A DNA stretch of 64,000 nt from Paenibacillus sp. ACRRY (GCF_022346995.1 NZ_JAKRNM010000012.1:62001-126000), one strand, 5' to 3'; positions 33,260-42,700 are shown, counted from the stretch's first letter. Made by a program: numbers and translations. Notes: generated from the letters alone by a model not told the origin.

Positions 33260-34384
33260 ATGAAGTTTGCCTTGTTTAGCCTCATGATGAACCTGCCTAA
33301 TGCGGTCACTGGCGAAGCCCTCACAACGCAGCAGAAATTCCACAACATTCTGGAGCAAGCCAGACTGGCCGAGCGTTTAGGCTTTGACGCTTATGGAATT
33401 GGCGAGCGGCACGGCGCACCTTTTCTGTCCTCTTCACCTCCAGTGGTATTGACTGCTATAGCTGCAGCTACCTCACGTATCAGGTTGCTTACCACAGTCA
33501 CTGTTCTGAGCGTACTCGATCCGGTGCGGGTTGCGGAGGATTATGCAACGCTGGATCAGTTATCTGGTGGACGACTGGAGATGATCATTGGGAAAGGCAA
33601 TGACCCCCGGCACTATCCGCTGTTTGGCATTCGTGAAGAGGAACAGTGGGTTTCCCTTGCTGAACGCTATGAACTGCTCAAGCGCCTATGGACGGAGGAG
33701 AACGTAACCTGGCAGGGCACGTATCGGCCTCCCCTTCAAGAGGTTACCACTTGGCCGAGGCCACTCCAGCAATCCATTCCAATCTGGCATGGCAGTGCGT
33801 CGAGTACACTCTCTACTGAACTGGCAGCGAAATATGGTGAGCCGCTCTTCACCTCGAATTCTTTTCACCCACAGGCAAAATACAAAGCATTGATTGACCA
33901 TTACCTTGAACGCCTCGATTATTATGGTCATGATGCAAGCCGCGCGGTGATCGGTTCGGGAGCAGGCAGCCTGTATCTGGCAGATACTCGTGAGGAAGCG
34001 ATCCGTCGCTATACGCCTTACTATAATGCTTTTCATGCTACCGCTGCCGCACAGCATAACCAGTCACCCTTCACAGATCTGGAAGATAACATTGCACGCG
34101 GCCCCGTGCTTATTGGTAGTCCGGAACAGGTTATTGAGAAAATCATGGATTACCATGCCGCGTTCGGACATCAGGTGCTGAGCATTAGTGTGGATGGACT
34201 CAGTCATAGTGAGCAGCTGGAGCAAGTGGAGCGTTTTGCCCAAGACGTAGCACCTGTCTTGCGGCGAGAATTGCCGAGTGTAGTGTGGAACGATCCCCCG
34301 GTTTTAAGCCAGCAATCTCCCTCCTCTGTCTCCGACACTTCTGCTTCTTGGCCCTCAGCCATCTCTCCCCTATTTCAGGTATGA
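33260..34384 (+). CDS. LLM class flavin-dependent oxidoreductase, 374 aa
   Basis: Luciferase-like monooxygenase TIM barrel using FMN/F420-type cofactor. Signatures: ARLAERLGFDAYGIGERHGAPFLSSSP (about 35-61), RIRLLTTVTVLSVLDPVRVAEDYATLDQLSGGRLEMIIGKG (about 75-115), PIWHGSAS, and VLIGSPEQVIEKI near the C-terminal third. The last about 35 residues are Ser/Pro-rich and extra to the family. Substrate unknown. Divergent from the RRNPP regulator. Start ATG follows AAGGAGAAG. Confidence 0.88.
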   Translation: MKFALFSLMMNLPNAVTGEALTTQQKFHNILEQARLAERLGFDAYGIGERHGAPFLSSSPPVVLTAIAAATSRIRLLTTVTVLSVLDPVRVAEDYATLDQLSGGRLEMIIGKGNDPRHYPLFGIREEEQWVSLAERYELLKRLWTEENVTWQGTYRPPLQEVTTWPRPLQQSIPIWHGSASSTLSTELAAKYGEPLFTSNSFHPQAKYKALIDHYLERLDYYGHDASRAVIGSGAGSLYLADTREEAIRRYTPYYNAFHATAAAQHNQSPFTDLEDNIARGPVLIGSPEQVIEKIMDYHAAFGHQVLSISVDGLSHSEQLEQVERFAQDVAPVLRRELPSVVWNDPPVLSQQSPSSVSDTSASWPSAISPLFQV

Positions 34385-34411
34385 CGCAGCCTCGCCAGAT
34401 ACGCCTTCATA

Positions 34412-34440
34412 CAGGGTGATTCATGAGAATCGCCCTGCTC
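34412..34440. terminator. Terminator between LLM oxidoreductase and tetR
   Basis: CAGGG-T-GATTC / GAATC-G-CCCTG hairpin (34412-34437) between convergent genes; U-runs are weak on both sides. Confidence 0.6.
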
Positions 34441-34469
34441 CTCTTCGGGTTTCGTTCTTTCTCCCCCGC

Positions 34470-35048
34470 TTAATCAGACTTAATCCCTGCAAATAGTGAA
34501 TCCAATAGCCGCTGTACAAAGTCAGGATCCATTGGTTCCCCCGTCACTAACATGCGATAGAAAACCGGCCCATAGATCATGTCGATACACAAACCGATAT
34601 CCAGGTCACTCTTCAATTCGCCCCGCGTTACACCCTTTTCAATGATCCCCCAAGCTTCACGCCGACGAGGCTGAATGTATCTGGTCCGATATTCTACCGC
34701 AAGACCTGGGTCTGACTGTCCTTCTCCAATAATCTCTGTAATGGCCTTTCCGTCCTGGCTGGTCAAAAATTGAATCATATTACTCGCATGAATACGCACA
34801 TCCTCAAATACCGATCCTGTATCCGGAACAGGCAATCTTGCTGTCATGGCCGACATGTATCCATCCATGATGACAGCCCCCTTATTGGGCCACCATTTGT
34901 ATATTGTTGCTTTGCTCACTTGCGCTCGCTCAGCTATCTTTTCAACCGTAATCGCGGCAAAGCCATGTTCCAGCAATAACTCATAGGCAGCTGCCAGAAT
35001 GGCATTCTGGGTTTCCATGTTGCGGGGACGTCCTCTTTTGGCTGTCAT
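34470..35048 (-). CDS. TetR family transcriptional regulator, 192 aa
   Basis: N-terminal TetR helix-turn-helix (about residues 10-58; ILAAAYELLLEHGFAAITVEKIAERAQVSKATIYKWWPNKG). A ligand-binding domain of the TetR_C_11/16 type follows (RRREAWGIIEKGVTRGEL, ...GPVFYRMLVTGEPM). Divergent from an MFS exporter, with a 14-bp palindrome in the shared intergenic region, so it most likely represses the exporter and itself until a drug-like ligand binds. Start ATG follows GAAGGAGGGG. Confidence 0.9.
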   Translation of the reverse strand: MTAKRGRPRNMETQNAILAAAYELLLEHGFAAITVEKIAERAQVSKATIYKWWPNKGAVIMDGYMSAMTARLPVPDTGSVFEDVRIHASNMIQFLTSQDGKAITEIIGEGQSDPGLAVEYRTRYIQPRRREAWGIIEKGVTRGELKSDLDIGLCIDMIYGPVFYRMLVTGEPMDPDFVQRLLDSLFAGIKSD

Positions 35049-35197
35049 CTGAACCCCTCCTTCTTTCTAACCATACATTGCAATTCCACTCTCTTAAAAA
35101 CGATACGTTCATTATACTAAATTGCCCTCCACATAAACAATTTGATCCTCCGGCGATGCCGATTATCCTAAATAATTTGATTTCGCCTATTTACAAT

Positions 35198-35211
35198 ACT
35201 AAACGTTTAGT
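35198..35211. promoter_or_regulatory. Candidate TetR operator
   Basis: Perfect 14-bp palindrome ACTAAACGTTTAGT in the tetR/MFS divergent intergenic region, next to AT-rich TTATTATAT promoter-like sequence. Confidence 0.6.
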
Positions 35212-35317
35212 TTATTATATGTTTGTAATTAGTGAACGAACTGTTTAGAAATTAATGATCCCAGCTTGATTGACTCATACTGAGTAGTAATTTAATACCA
35301 TGTGGAGGATGATATTC

Positions 35318-36526
35318 ATGAACATGAAAAACGATGTGCAAGCAAAACAGGTTCCCCGTTGGCTGGTTTTCCTTTTGGCTGCGGCATGCGGACTCATTGT
35401 GGCTAATCTGTACTACGCACAGACCGTAATCGGGCCGATCAGTGATACGACAGGATTGTCGTCTGCTGCGGCAGGATTAATCGTAACGTTAACACAAGTT
35501 GGATATGTCATTGGACTGCTGTTTATTGTACCGCTCAGTGACATTATAGAGAATCGGCGGCTCGTAACTTCCTTTCTTGTATTACTAGTCGTTGCCTTGG
35601 CTGCAGCGGCGTTCTCCACTCATGCTGTATTATTTCTGACGGCCTCTCTGGTTATCGGTGTAGGTTCCGTCGTCGCTCAGATTCTCGTCCCCTACGCGAC
35701 TTACCTTACTTCGGAAGAACAGCGCGGTCAGGTCGTAGGCAATGTCATGAGCGGCCTTCTTCTCGGCATTATGCTGGCTCGCCCAGTGGCAAGTTTCATT
35801 ACGGATGCTTTTGGTTGGCAGGCTGTCTTTATCTTCTCCGCTATCGTCATTACACTGCTCGCTCTGCTATTGTCACGCGCTCTTCCTGTACGCAAGCCTC
35901 AGCCTGCAATGAAATATGGTCAGCTCATTGTTTCACTAGGTACCCTGTTGAAAACTCTGCCCATGCTGCGCCGCCGGGCGCTGTATCAGGCCAGCTTGTT
36001 TGGTGCCTTCAGTCTCTTCTGGACCACCGTACCTTTACGGCTGGCGAATGATTTTGGCATGACCCAGCAGGGCATTGCCTGGTTTGCCCTAGCCGGGGTG
36101 GGCGGGGCCATTGCGGCTCCCATCGCAGGCAGATGGGCAGACAAAGGCCTGACCCGGATCTTGACCGGTCTCGCCATGGTGATTGCTGTTCTATCCTTCG
36201 GCCTTGCATATGTGTTCCAGGGACATTCGACTGCTGAGCTTGTTCTGCTGGTCGTTGTTGCCATCACGCTCGACATGGCAGTCTCAGGCAATCTCGTTCT
36301 GGGGCAGCGCATCATCTACTCCCTTGCTGGTGAAGCAAGAGGACGTGTGAATGGAATTTTCATGTCGATCTTCTTTATTGGAGGTGCCATTGGTTCCTCT
36401 ATTGGAAGCTGGTCTTATGCATCAGGCGGCTGGAGTCTAACGACACTGATCGGCCTGATCATGCCGCTGCTGGCGCTCGGCTATTATTTTACTGAAAAGA
36501 AACCCAGCATCGTCAGCAACTCATAA
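35318..36526 (+). CDS. MFS transporter (drug/arabinose-efflux-like), 402 aa
   Basis: Twelve-helix major facilitator. Features: ACGLIVANLYYAQTVIGPIS opening, motif A-like LLFIVPLSDIIENRRLV (about 67-83) between helices 2 and 3, and GRWADKGLTR between helices 8 and 9. Similar to Bacillales multidrug or sugar-efflux MFS proteins. ATG 35318 is used because GTGGAGGATGATATTC is directly upstream; the ATG at 35300 lies before the ribosome site. Probably induced through the divergent TetR. Confidence 0.9.
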   Translation: MNMKNDVQAKQVPRWLVFLLAAACGLIVANLYYAQTVIGPISDTTGLSSAAAGLIVTLTQVGYVIGLLFIVPLSDIIENRRLVTSFLVLLVVALAAAAFSTHAVLFLTASLVIGVGSVVAQILVPYATYLTSEEQRGQVVGNVMSGLLLGIMLARPVASFITDAFGWQAVFIFSAIVITLLALLLSRALPVRKPQPAMKYGQLIVSLGTLLKTLPMLRRRALYQASLFGAFSLFWTTVPLRLANDFGMTQQGIAWFALAGVGGAIAAPIAGRWADKGLTRILTGLAMVIAVLSFGLAYVFQGHSTAELVLLVVVAITLDMAVSGNLVLGQRIIYSLAGEARGRVNGIFMSIFFIGGAIGSSIGSWSYASGGWSLTTLIGLIMPLLALGYYFTEKKPSIVSNS

Positions 36527-36548
36527 CCGAATCCCATAATTAATATGA

Positions 36549-36584
36549 AAGGAGCCTAATCGCAGTGATTAGGCTCCCTTTTTC
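36549..36584 (+). terminator. Terminator of the MFS gene
   Basis: Perfect 11-bp stem GGAGCCTAATC (36551-36561) / GATTAGGCTCC (36567-36577) followed by CTTTTT. Confidence 0.92.
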
Positions 36585-36742
36585 GCATTTATATCAAGCT
36601 CTACCCATTCACTTAAATGACCCAAATAAGCTGCCGAAAGAAAAAAGCACGACATTGTAGTTCCACGTTATACTTTCTTTAGAATTAGCCCGTATCCTTG
36701 CGTTATGGATTTAACACAACATTCATACGGAGGATAAACATC

Positions 36743-38164
36743 ATGAACCTGAAACATCGTTTTATTCAAAAAACAGCCTTACTCGGCATGGCTATTGCCA
36801 TGATTGCTGGCTCCGCTTCGGCAGCAGCCTCACCTATAGCTAAGGAGCAATGGGTGCAGGAGCATGCCCATGAGATCACATCCCTGACCTCGGACAACTA
36901 CAGTGACCTTGCCTTTCTAAAGCCATTGCTGCAGGACAAGAAAGTAGTTAGCCTGGGAGAGAACTTTCACCGGGTTGCGGAATACAGTGCCATCAAAACG
37001 CGCATGATCAAATTTTTGCATGAAGAACTCGGCTATGATGTCATTGCCTTCGAATCCGGCATGGGGGATGCAGCCGTTGCCTATGAACAAGGCGCGAACC
37101 TGACGCCTGCCCAGATGATGGAGCTTTCCATTTTCCCCATCTGGCACTCGCAGGAAACACTCGGCCTCTACGAATACATTCAGGAGCAGAGCAAGACGGA
37201 TCATCCACTGATTCTTGCAGGATATGATATGCAGTTTACGACTGGGTACTTAACCCAATTTATCAGTGACTGGATTAGCAGTCTGGATCCTGCCAGAGGC
37301 AAGCAGTTCTATGCATTTGAGATGCAGGGCATCACGGATTTGTATGCCGTCCTTAACAAATATGGTATCGACAGCGACAACAATCCCGAATTCAAGGCGG
37401 CCATTCACCAAGTGAAGGAAGCTTATTCTCCTCAGTACGAGGACTTGGTTCATTGGATCACCGAGCATAAGCAGGAACTCGTAAAGTCATTCCCGGACAA
37501 CCCGAAACTGGCTGACATGATGATCCGTGTGCTGAAGGACCGGAGCAAATTTATCGAGATGGCTGCCTACGACACTCGGGAGAGTTACGAATTCCGCGAC
37601 CGTGCCATGGCTGATAATCTGGAGTGGCTAATGGACGTCATGTATCCAGGTAAAAAATTCATTCTTTGGGCTCACAATGACCATCTCGCCAAGAGCACAT
37701 CGACCATTCTCAATCCTCCAATCGGAGAAGGTAACGGGAACTCCGGTTTGTGGCAATCCAGCTTCAAAAGCATGGGCGAAATGATGCATGAGAAGCTGCA
37801 GGATGACATGTATGTGATCGGGCTTTATATGAATGAAGGACAAGCGAGCGAGATTTCCACAGGCCAATCGTTTGATATCTCTCCGATGCCTCGCGGCAGT
37901 CTGGAGTATACCTTAATGAAATCCGGCTATCGTAATACATACATTGATCTCTCCGAAGCCAAAAACGCTACAGGTGCTGCAGCCTGGTTATCCCGCCCGG
38001 TCTTTGCAGCAGAGGATGGCATGGTGGATGAAGTCATTCATCCGATGTCGATGAACTTCATTCCGACTGAACAATATGATGGCATTCTGTTAATCGACAA
38101 AGTCAACGCACCAACGACCACCTACAAAGGCGGATTCAAGGATCAGATACAGCAGCAAAAGTAA
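36743..38164 (+). CDS. Secreted erythromycin esterase-like protein, 473 aa
   Basis: Signal peptide MNLKHRFIQKTALLGMAIAM to ...GSASA, then an erythromycin-esterase-family (EreA/TraB-like) domain. The catalytic-type elements are VVSLGENFHRVAEYSAIKTRMIKFLHEELGYDVIAFESG (about 70-108; Glu and His of GENFH) and ILWAHNDHLAK (about 309-319). Family enzymes hydrolyse macrolide lactones, but many chromosomal homologues have no proven drug substrate, and the secreted location differs from cytoplasmic EreA. Resistance should therefore not be assumed. Start ATG 36743 follows CGGAGG. Confidence 0.85.
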   Translation: MNLKHRFIQKTALLGMAIAMIAGSASAAASPIAKEQWVQEHAHEITSLTSDNYSDLAFLKPLLQDKKVVSLGENFHRVAEYSAIKTRMIKFLHEELGYDVIAFESGMGDAAVAYEQGANLTPAQMMELSIFPIWHSQETLGLYEYIQEQSKTDHPLILAGYDMQFTTGYLTQFISDWISSLDPARGKQFYAFEMQGITDLYAVLNKYGIDSDNNPEFKAAIHQVKEAYSPQYEDLVHWITEHKQELVKSFPDNPKLADMMIRVLKDRSKFIEMAAYDTRESYEFRDRAMADNLEWLMDVMYPGKKFILWAHNDHLAKSTSTILNPPIGEGNGNSGLWQSSFKSMGEMMHEKLQDDMYVIGLYMNEGQASEISTGQSFDISPMPRGSLEYTLMKSGYRNTYIDLSEAKNATGAAAWLSRPVFAAEDGMVDEVIHPMSMNFIPTEQYDGILLIDKVNAPTTTYKGGFKDQIQQQK

Positions 38165-38184
38165 CCCATTACGTTGTAACATAT

Positions 38185-38232
38185 CAAAAAAAGGAGGCAG
38201 ACATTCCTTTCCGGAATACCTGCCTCCTTGGC
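38185..38232. terminator. Terminator between esterase-like gene and leucine dehydrogenase gene
   Basis: AAGGAGGCAG (38191-38200) pairs with CTGCCTCCTT (38220-38229), with an inner ATTCC/GGAAT stem. A TTTTTTTG tail on the minus strand makes it strongest for the leftward gene. Confidence 0.8.
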
Positions 38233-38284
38233 TATCTTTTCAACTCATTCCGCCTGCATGGATCTCATGGATTCCTTCTGGGAC

Positions 38285-39391
38285 TTACCCGCGTAGTCGG
38301 CGGGAGCTCAATGCGTGATGGCCTTGCTGCAGGAAGGTGCTGCGTGTATTCTTCATCAGCTCAATCCGGCGTTCAGCCAAACGGTCTGCGGCAATATACG
38401 TTGCAATGCCCTCGGTACGGGAGGTTTCGAAAATTTTCTCCAAACTGGTGTAGATCTCCCCAATCTTGCTCCACGCCCGTTCCGAGTTATAACCATTCAA
38501 TTCGTCCGCGATGTTGATGACTCCGCCGGCATTAATAACGTAATCAGGAGCATACACGATACCTCTCTCATGCAAAATGTCCCCATGACGCGTTTCCAGC
38601 AGCTGGTTGTTGGCACAGCCTGCCACCACTTTGGCTTTAAGCGTTTTGAGTGTATCGTCATTGATCGTTCCGCCCAGTGCACATGGTGCATAGATGTCAC
38701 AATCGACACCGGTAATCTCCGCCGGATCGACAGCCGTTGCTCCGAAGCGATCCACTGCTTGCTTCACGGAATCCTTGTGAATATCCGTCACAATCAAGCG
38801 CGCACCTTCCTCGTACAAATACTTGCACAGACTCATGGCTACGTTACCGACACCTTGAACGGCAACAGTTTTGCCTTCCAGCAGATCTGTGCCAAAGGCC
38901 TCTTTGGCCGCTGCCTTCATCCCCCGGTACACTCCCCAGGCCGTAGCAGGAGATGGGTTCCCGGACGACCCGTAGCTTGGCGATATGCCTGTTACATAAT
39001 CCGTTTCCTGATAGATCAGGTTCATGTCTTCCTCTGAAGTCCCCACGTCTTCTGCAGTTACATAACGACCGTTTAAGCCTTGGATGTACCTGCCGAATGC
39101 ACGGAACATCGCTTCGTTCTTGTCACGGCGTGGGTCGCCGATAATCACTGCTTTACCGCCGCCAAGATTCAAGCCGGATACGGCATTTTTATATGTCATC
39201 CCCCGCGAAAGGCGCAGTGCGTCTTCAATAGCAGCCTCTTCAGAAGCATACGTCCACATCCGAGTACCGCCGAGTGCAGGGCCGAGTGTTGTATCGTGTA
39301 TGGCGATGATCGCCTTTAACCCGGAAGCTTTGTCCTGACACAGGACTAGTTCCTCATAATCATGTTGCTCCATTACTTCAAACCAGCTCAT
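38285..39391 (-). CDS. bcd: Leucine dehydrogenase (Glu/Leu/Phe/Val dehydrogenase family), 368 aa
   Basis: NAD-dependent oxidative deamination of branched-chain amino acids to 2-oxo acids in the cytoplasm. Features: [10 protein letters not shown] (37-46), catalytic Lys80 in [13 protein letters not shown], Lys68 in GMTYKNA, and the NAD-binding GVGNVA near 181-186. Length equals Bacillus Leu/Val dehydrogenases, which supply branched-chain precursors for iso/anteiso fatty acids. Start ATG follows TTGGAGGAG; a sigma-A promoter lies about 70 bases upstream. Confidence 0.92.
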   Translation of the reverse strand: MSWFEVMEQHDYEELVLCQDKASGLKAIIAIHDTTLGPALGGTRMWTYASEEAAIEDALRLSRGMTYKNAVSGLNLGGGKAVIIGDPRRDKNEAMFRAFGRYIQGLNGRYVTAEDVGTSEEDMNLIYQETDYVTGISPSYGSSGNPSPATAWGVYRGMKAAAKEAFGTDLLEGKTVAVQGVGNVAMSLCKYLYEEGARLIVTDIHKDSVKQAVDRFGATAVDPAEITGVDCDIYAPCALGGTINDDTLKTLKAKVVAGCANNQLLETRHGDILHERGIVYAPDYVINAGGVINIADELNGYNSERAWSKIGEIYTSLEKIFETSRTEGIATYIAADRLAERRIELMKNTRSTFLQQGHHALSSRRLRG

Positions 39392-39458
39392 GTTTAACCG
39401 TCTCCTCCAACCATTTTTGCGAGTAATTCACAAGGCTTCTGTATCTTTGCCATCCTCT

Positions 39459-39488
39459 ATTGTACCTAGATAAGCTCAGAATGTGCAA
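39459..39488 (-). promoter_or_regulatory. Sigma-A promoter of the leucine dehydrogenase gene
   Basis: On the minus strand TTGCAC (39483-39488), 18-base spacer, TACAAT (39459-39464). Confidence 0.55.
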
Positions 39489-39544
39489 AATCACATCACG
39501 ATGTAAGACGAATACGAAGCTAGAAGGCCTCCTATCGCCTACCG

Positions 39545-40171
39545 TTAATGAATGGTCTCAACGACATTAATGGGGTGCAAATCCCCGTCCACGGCAAAAG
39601 AAGCTTGTCCCGTTTCTTCGGAAACAACCAGTACAACGGCATCTGTCAGTTCGCTTAGCCCCAGTGCGGCACGGTGGCGCGTCCCCATTTTACGTTCCCC
39701 TGCTGCAGCCTGGGATAGTGGGAGGACATTGCCTGCGGAGACGATCTGGTTGCCGCGGATCAGAACTGCCCCGTCATGCAGCGGTGCACCGGGAATGAAC
39801 AGGGATTCAAGCAGCGCATGGGTCACTCGCGCATCCACAGCAACACCTGAATGAATGATAGGTTCCAGAGGGATCTCACGTTCAATGACGATAAGAGCAC
39901 CATATCTGCGATCAGACAGATGCTGTACGCTTGCCGTCAGCTCAGCAAATTTTTCGGTGAAGGGAGACAGGTAACAATCCAGATAAAAAGAAGAGGCGAG
40001 CACCTCAATCTGCTTGATCTCGGTACGAATCTCGGCGAATTGTGCGAGCAGACAGACACTGTCATTGTCAAAACGGGTTAATGTCCGATTCATCCGCTCT
40101 GCTACACGATGCAAATCTTCCTTCAGCCTCTGTCTCATGGACGAACTGTCACAATCTGCTTGCCGGGTCAT
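39545..40171 (-). CDS. cdaS: Sporulation-type diadenylate cyclase CdaS, 208 aa
   Basis: Makes c-di-AMP from two ATP. N-terminal two-helix YojJ-type autoinhibitory region (about 10-80), then the DAC domain (about 85-200) with active-site motifs DGA (133-135, in APLHDGAVLI) and RHR (165-167, in GTRHRAALGLSE). There are no membrane helices, which separates it from CdaA, and no DisA-type DNA-binding part. In B. subtilis CdaS acts in the forespore for germination. ATG 40171 follows GGGGAGGCGG; an upstream ATG (40207) would disrupt this site. Confidence 0.9.
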   Translation of the reverse strand: MTRQADCDSSSMRQRLKEDLHRVAERMNRTLTRFDNDSVCLLAQFAEIRTEIKQIEVLASSFYLDCYLSPFTEKFAELTASVQHLSDRRYGALIVIEREIPLEPIIHSGVAVDARVTHALLESLFIPGAPLHDGAVLIRGNQIVSAGNVLPLSQAAAGERKMGTRHRAALGLSELTDAVVLVVSEETGQASFAVDGDLHPINVVETIH

Positions 40172-40274
40172 TATTTGCCGCCTCCCCTTCTGGATTGATG
40201 CCAACATAGTTAACCTATACGTTTCCCGCGGTACGATTCATTTATACAAGTCGCGTCCTTGCCCTGTTTCAGCA

Positions 40275-40318
40275 AAAAGGAAAAGCCCGTTTGCAACGTT
40301 AGCGTCACAAACAGGCTC
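40275..40318 (-). terminator. Terminator of the OB-fold secreted protein gene
   Basis: AGCCCGTTTG (40284-40293) / CAAACAGGCT (40308-40317), one wobble; TTTTCCTTTTT follows on the minus strand. Confidence 0.8.
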
Positions 40319-40351
40319 CAGAATAATTATACAGCATGCAAAGGTAGCATC

Positions 40352-41923
40352 TTAAGGGGTAACGGCTCCATATGAACCTTTCTTAAATGTCGTTGGGTCA
40401 TACCACTTGTATCCTGCAGCTGGTGCAGACCATGGCTCAAGCTGCGGTTCCGTGGACGCCGCCGGAGCTTCCATGGCAAGCAGGCTCGTCGGTGAGTCCA
40501 ATGTCAGGCCAGATACCTGCGACAGACTCGTATAGCTTTCTTTTACGGCAAGCCATTTTACGGTGTTGACCAGGAACGTGGCATCGTCCACTTCCTTGAA
40601 TCCATCATAGGTTTTCTTGGAGGCTCCCGTCTCTTCTCGCAAATATTTCGGAGTTGCATCTTCCACCGGTGAGGAATCGCCGATAAATGCCGCTTTGCCT
40701 GCGCCTACCTTGGCAATGGCTGCATATGCACCTTCAGCACGCCCGCCGCCATTGTACACGCCCTGATCCACGGCGTTGCCCCATTTGGATACGCCGCTAG
40801 GTACGTAAACTAATCCCTTGGCTTTGTTAGGATCAATAATAGCCACGGTAGATCCAGCGTGCATCGCCACCGCATTTACGCCACTTGTAATTCCGAATGA
40901 CTGTGAGGGAGACACAATATCGGTGGCATTTACGTCACCCAGTGCATTGTAGCGGAAACGGATGCCGAAGTTGCTCGCCAGCCAATCAGAGCTCGTAACT
41001 CCCTGCATCGCTGGAGATTCGGCTTCTGCCGAGGACATGCCCTTGGCTGGATTCAGGAACGCTCCACGGCGGTATCCGTTAAACACTTCGGAGGAATCCC
41101 AGCGGTTTTTGTTTCGGTCTGCATTATAGTGATCGGAGATGAAGAAGACGCTGCCACCGTTCTGTACATATTGCAGCAGAGCAGCCTGCTCCGTTGCTTT
41201 AAACGGCACGTTGGCTTCGCCAATGACGAAGACATCATAATCTTTTAATGTATTGTAGGTGATGGCCTGCTCACCGAAAGTATACGGGATGCTGCGCTCA
41301 AGCTGATCCACGGCAAAGCCTGCGTTTCTAAGCCCGTTCGCGAAGTCTGAAAATGCCCCATCAATGATCCAGTCCGCTGCTCCAGCTGTTTGGGCATGGG
41401 TATTATCGAACAACACCTTCTTGCCTGTACCATCTGGCAGTGTCGTCCCTGGGCCCGGTTCAGGGTTAGGATTGGTTGTTCCGGTAGAAAGTGTAATGGA
41501 GGTTGGGTTCTTGAGTCCTGCATAGCTGTTGTATGCACCAAGTGTTCCGGTTACGATAACCTTCTTGCCTACAAGTCCCGGATTGGAAGCAAGTCCATAC
41601 TGTGAGCGGAATGAAGAGGAAACTTGTATGTCCAACAATTTTGCGTTGGCCTTCTCTGACGGAGAATCCGCAATCAGGAAATTAAAATCATTGGCGTAAG
41701 GAGATGTAAACTTGGCTGTAAGTGAGCCGGTAGCATGTCCAACAATATAACCCTCTACCGTCGCCGTTCCTCCACCACTCTGAGCAGCAATAGCCTGCGA
41801 TACAGTAAGCGGTGCTGCTGCAGCCTGTACCGGACCCTGTGAACCTGGCCCCAGCAGTGCTGTTGCCGTCATTATGAAAATTAGGAATGCCCCAATCCAG
41901 TGCTGCCATAACGCCTTCTTCAT
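40352..41923 (-). CDS. Secreted protein: DUF6359-like OB-fold plus GATase-like domain, 523 aa
   Basis: Signal peptide MKKALWQHWIGAFLIFIMTA to ...PVQAAA. An OB-fold nucleic-acid-binding type domain follows (about 40-150; PLTVSQAIAAQSGGGTATVEGYIVGH, GLVGKKVIVTGTLGAYNSYAGLKNPTSI) as in the extracellular nuclease YhcR. A Pro-rich linker (about 158-170) leads to a flavodoxin/GATase-like domain (about 175-430; KVLFDNTHAQTAGAADWII, YDVFVIGEANVPFKATEQAALLQYVQNGGSVFFISDH). No nuclease active site is visible. ATG 41923 follows GAGGAGGAG. Possibly an extracellular carbohydrate- or DNA-associated protein. Confidence 0.75.
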   Translation of the reverse strand: MKKALWQHWIGAFLIFIMTATALLGPGSQGPVQAAAAPLTVSQAIAAQSGGGTATVEGYIVGHATGSLTAKFTSPYANDFNFLIADSPSEKANAKLLDIQVSSSFRSQYGLASNPGLVGKKVIVTGTLGAYNSYAGLKNPTSITLSTGTTNPNPEPGPGTTLPDGTGKKVLFDNTHAQTAGAADWIIDGAFSDFANGLRNAGFAVDQLERSIPYTFGEQAITYNTLKDYDVFVIGEANVPFKATEQAALLQYVQNGGSVFFISDHYNADRNKNRWDSSEVFNGYRRGAFLNPAKGMSSAEAESPAMQGVTSSDWLASNFGIRFRYNALGDVNATDIVSPSQSFGITSGVNAVAMHAGSTVAIIDPNKAKGLVYVPSGVSKWGNAVDQGVYNGGGRAEGAYAAIAKVGAGKAAFIGDSSPVEDATPKYLREETGASKKTYDGFKEVDDATFLVNTVKWLAVKESYTSLSQVSGLTLDSPTSLLAMEAPAASTEPQLEPWSAPAAGYKWYDPTTFKKGSYGAVTP

Positions 41924-42091
41924 GTTCTCCATCTCCTCCTCGGATTTACCTTTTAATGGGTTGTCCACTTTAATTTAATCCTTCACATGATGAATTCCTC
42001 TTTGTTTATGTAAAATTTTTGAAAAAAGTTTGTTCCGTAGCTCACCTGCCCATACTGTTTACCAAAAGCATGATAAAGGAGAACATGTACC

Positions 42092-42388
42092 ATGAGATTC
42101 CTATTTTTGCTGCTTCTAATCATTGTCCCGCTCGTGATGGTATTTCTAGCTCTTCGTTCCCGAACGGTCGTTAAGTTATTTCATGGCCTGGCTCTTATAT
42201 GTTTCTACAGTGCTGCCACGGTCATTGCCGGAGATGTGTATGCCACCAATGCACATATGACTACATTTACGACTGAAATTCACCATTTCCTGCTGAATGG
42301 CTGGTTCCTCTATCCGTCGGCTTATTTGGGCGTGTACGTTCCATATCTGTTATGGTTGGCCCTTTTTTCGAAAAAAAATAATGGTTAA
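42092..42388 (+). CDS. Small membrane protein, 98 aa, function unknown
   Basis: Three hydrophobic helices (about residues 3-21, 28-47, 66-92), basic C-terminal end SKKNNG. Start ATG sits 11 bases after AAAGGAG. It has no recognised domain. The gene ends just before the Fur-controlled promoter of the next small gene, so the two are probably separate units. Confidence 0.7.
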   Translation: MRFLFLLLLIIVPLVMVFLALRSRTVVKLFHGLALICFYSAATVIAGDVYATNAHMTTFTTEIHHFLLNGWFLYPSAYLGVYVPYLLWLALFSKKNNG

Positions 42389-42402
42389 TTGGTGTCTCAA
42401 CA

Positions 42403-42431
42403 TTGCTTTTTCGCTGTGTTCGTAGCATAAT
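42403..42431 (+). promoter_or_regulatory. Sigma-A promoter of the small Fur-boxed gene
   Basis: TTGCTT (42403-42408), 17-base spacer, CATAAT (42426-42431); start predicted near 42438. Confidence 0.6.
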
Positions 42432-42442
42432 AAACGTATACG

Positions 42443-42457
42443 TGATAATGATTATCA
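42443..42457. promoter_or_regulatory. Fur box (7-1-7)
   Basis: TGATAAT-G-ATTATCA, an exact match to the Bacillus Fur consensus, placed just downstream of the predicted transcription start where binding would block transcription. Confidence 0.8.
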
Positions 42458-42535
42458 TTCTTGAGGTTGTCTCTTATTCGCAATTTAACATTACATGAAT
42501 TATCGATCATATAGCTAAAGGGGAACGAACATCAA

Positions 42536-42691
42536 ATGAATACAACTCTGCAAAAAGCTTCGCTGCAGCTTGACGATTATCTGGATCTTCTGAACCTGGC
42601 CATCAACTTGGGTGATACAAAGTGGCAGAAGGAAATCATCCGTAAATTGGCTTATACTTATCCAGCAGTCCCATGCAAACAACCACAATAA
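42536..42691 (+). CDS. Small protein behind a Fur box, 51 aa, function unknown
   Basis: ATG 42536 follows AAAGGGGA by about 10 bases; TAA ends at 42691 and a perfect terminator follows. The product (MNTTLQKASLQLDDYLDLLN, then LAINLGDTKWQKEIIRKLAY and TYPAVPCKQPQ) predicts two helices and has a single Cys. The core faintly resembles IDEAL-type regulatory peptides. Promoter, Fur box, ribosome site and terminator make it a complete iron-repressed unit. B. subtilis has small Fur-regulated proteins (FbpA, FbpB, FbpC) that help spare iron; this could be an analogue, though it does not match FbpA's sequence pattern. Confidence 0.75.
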   Translation: MNTTLQKASLQLDDYLDLLNLAINLGDTKWQKEIIRKLAYTYPAVPCKQPQ

Positions 42692-42700
42692 CACCTTTTC

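Noticed and set aside
36743-38164. Calling the erythromycin esterase-like gene a macrolide resistance gene
   Set aside because: The protein is secreted and only family-level motifs are visible; chromosomal relatives often have no drug activity.
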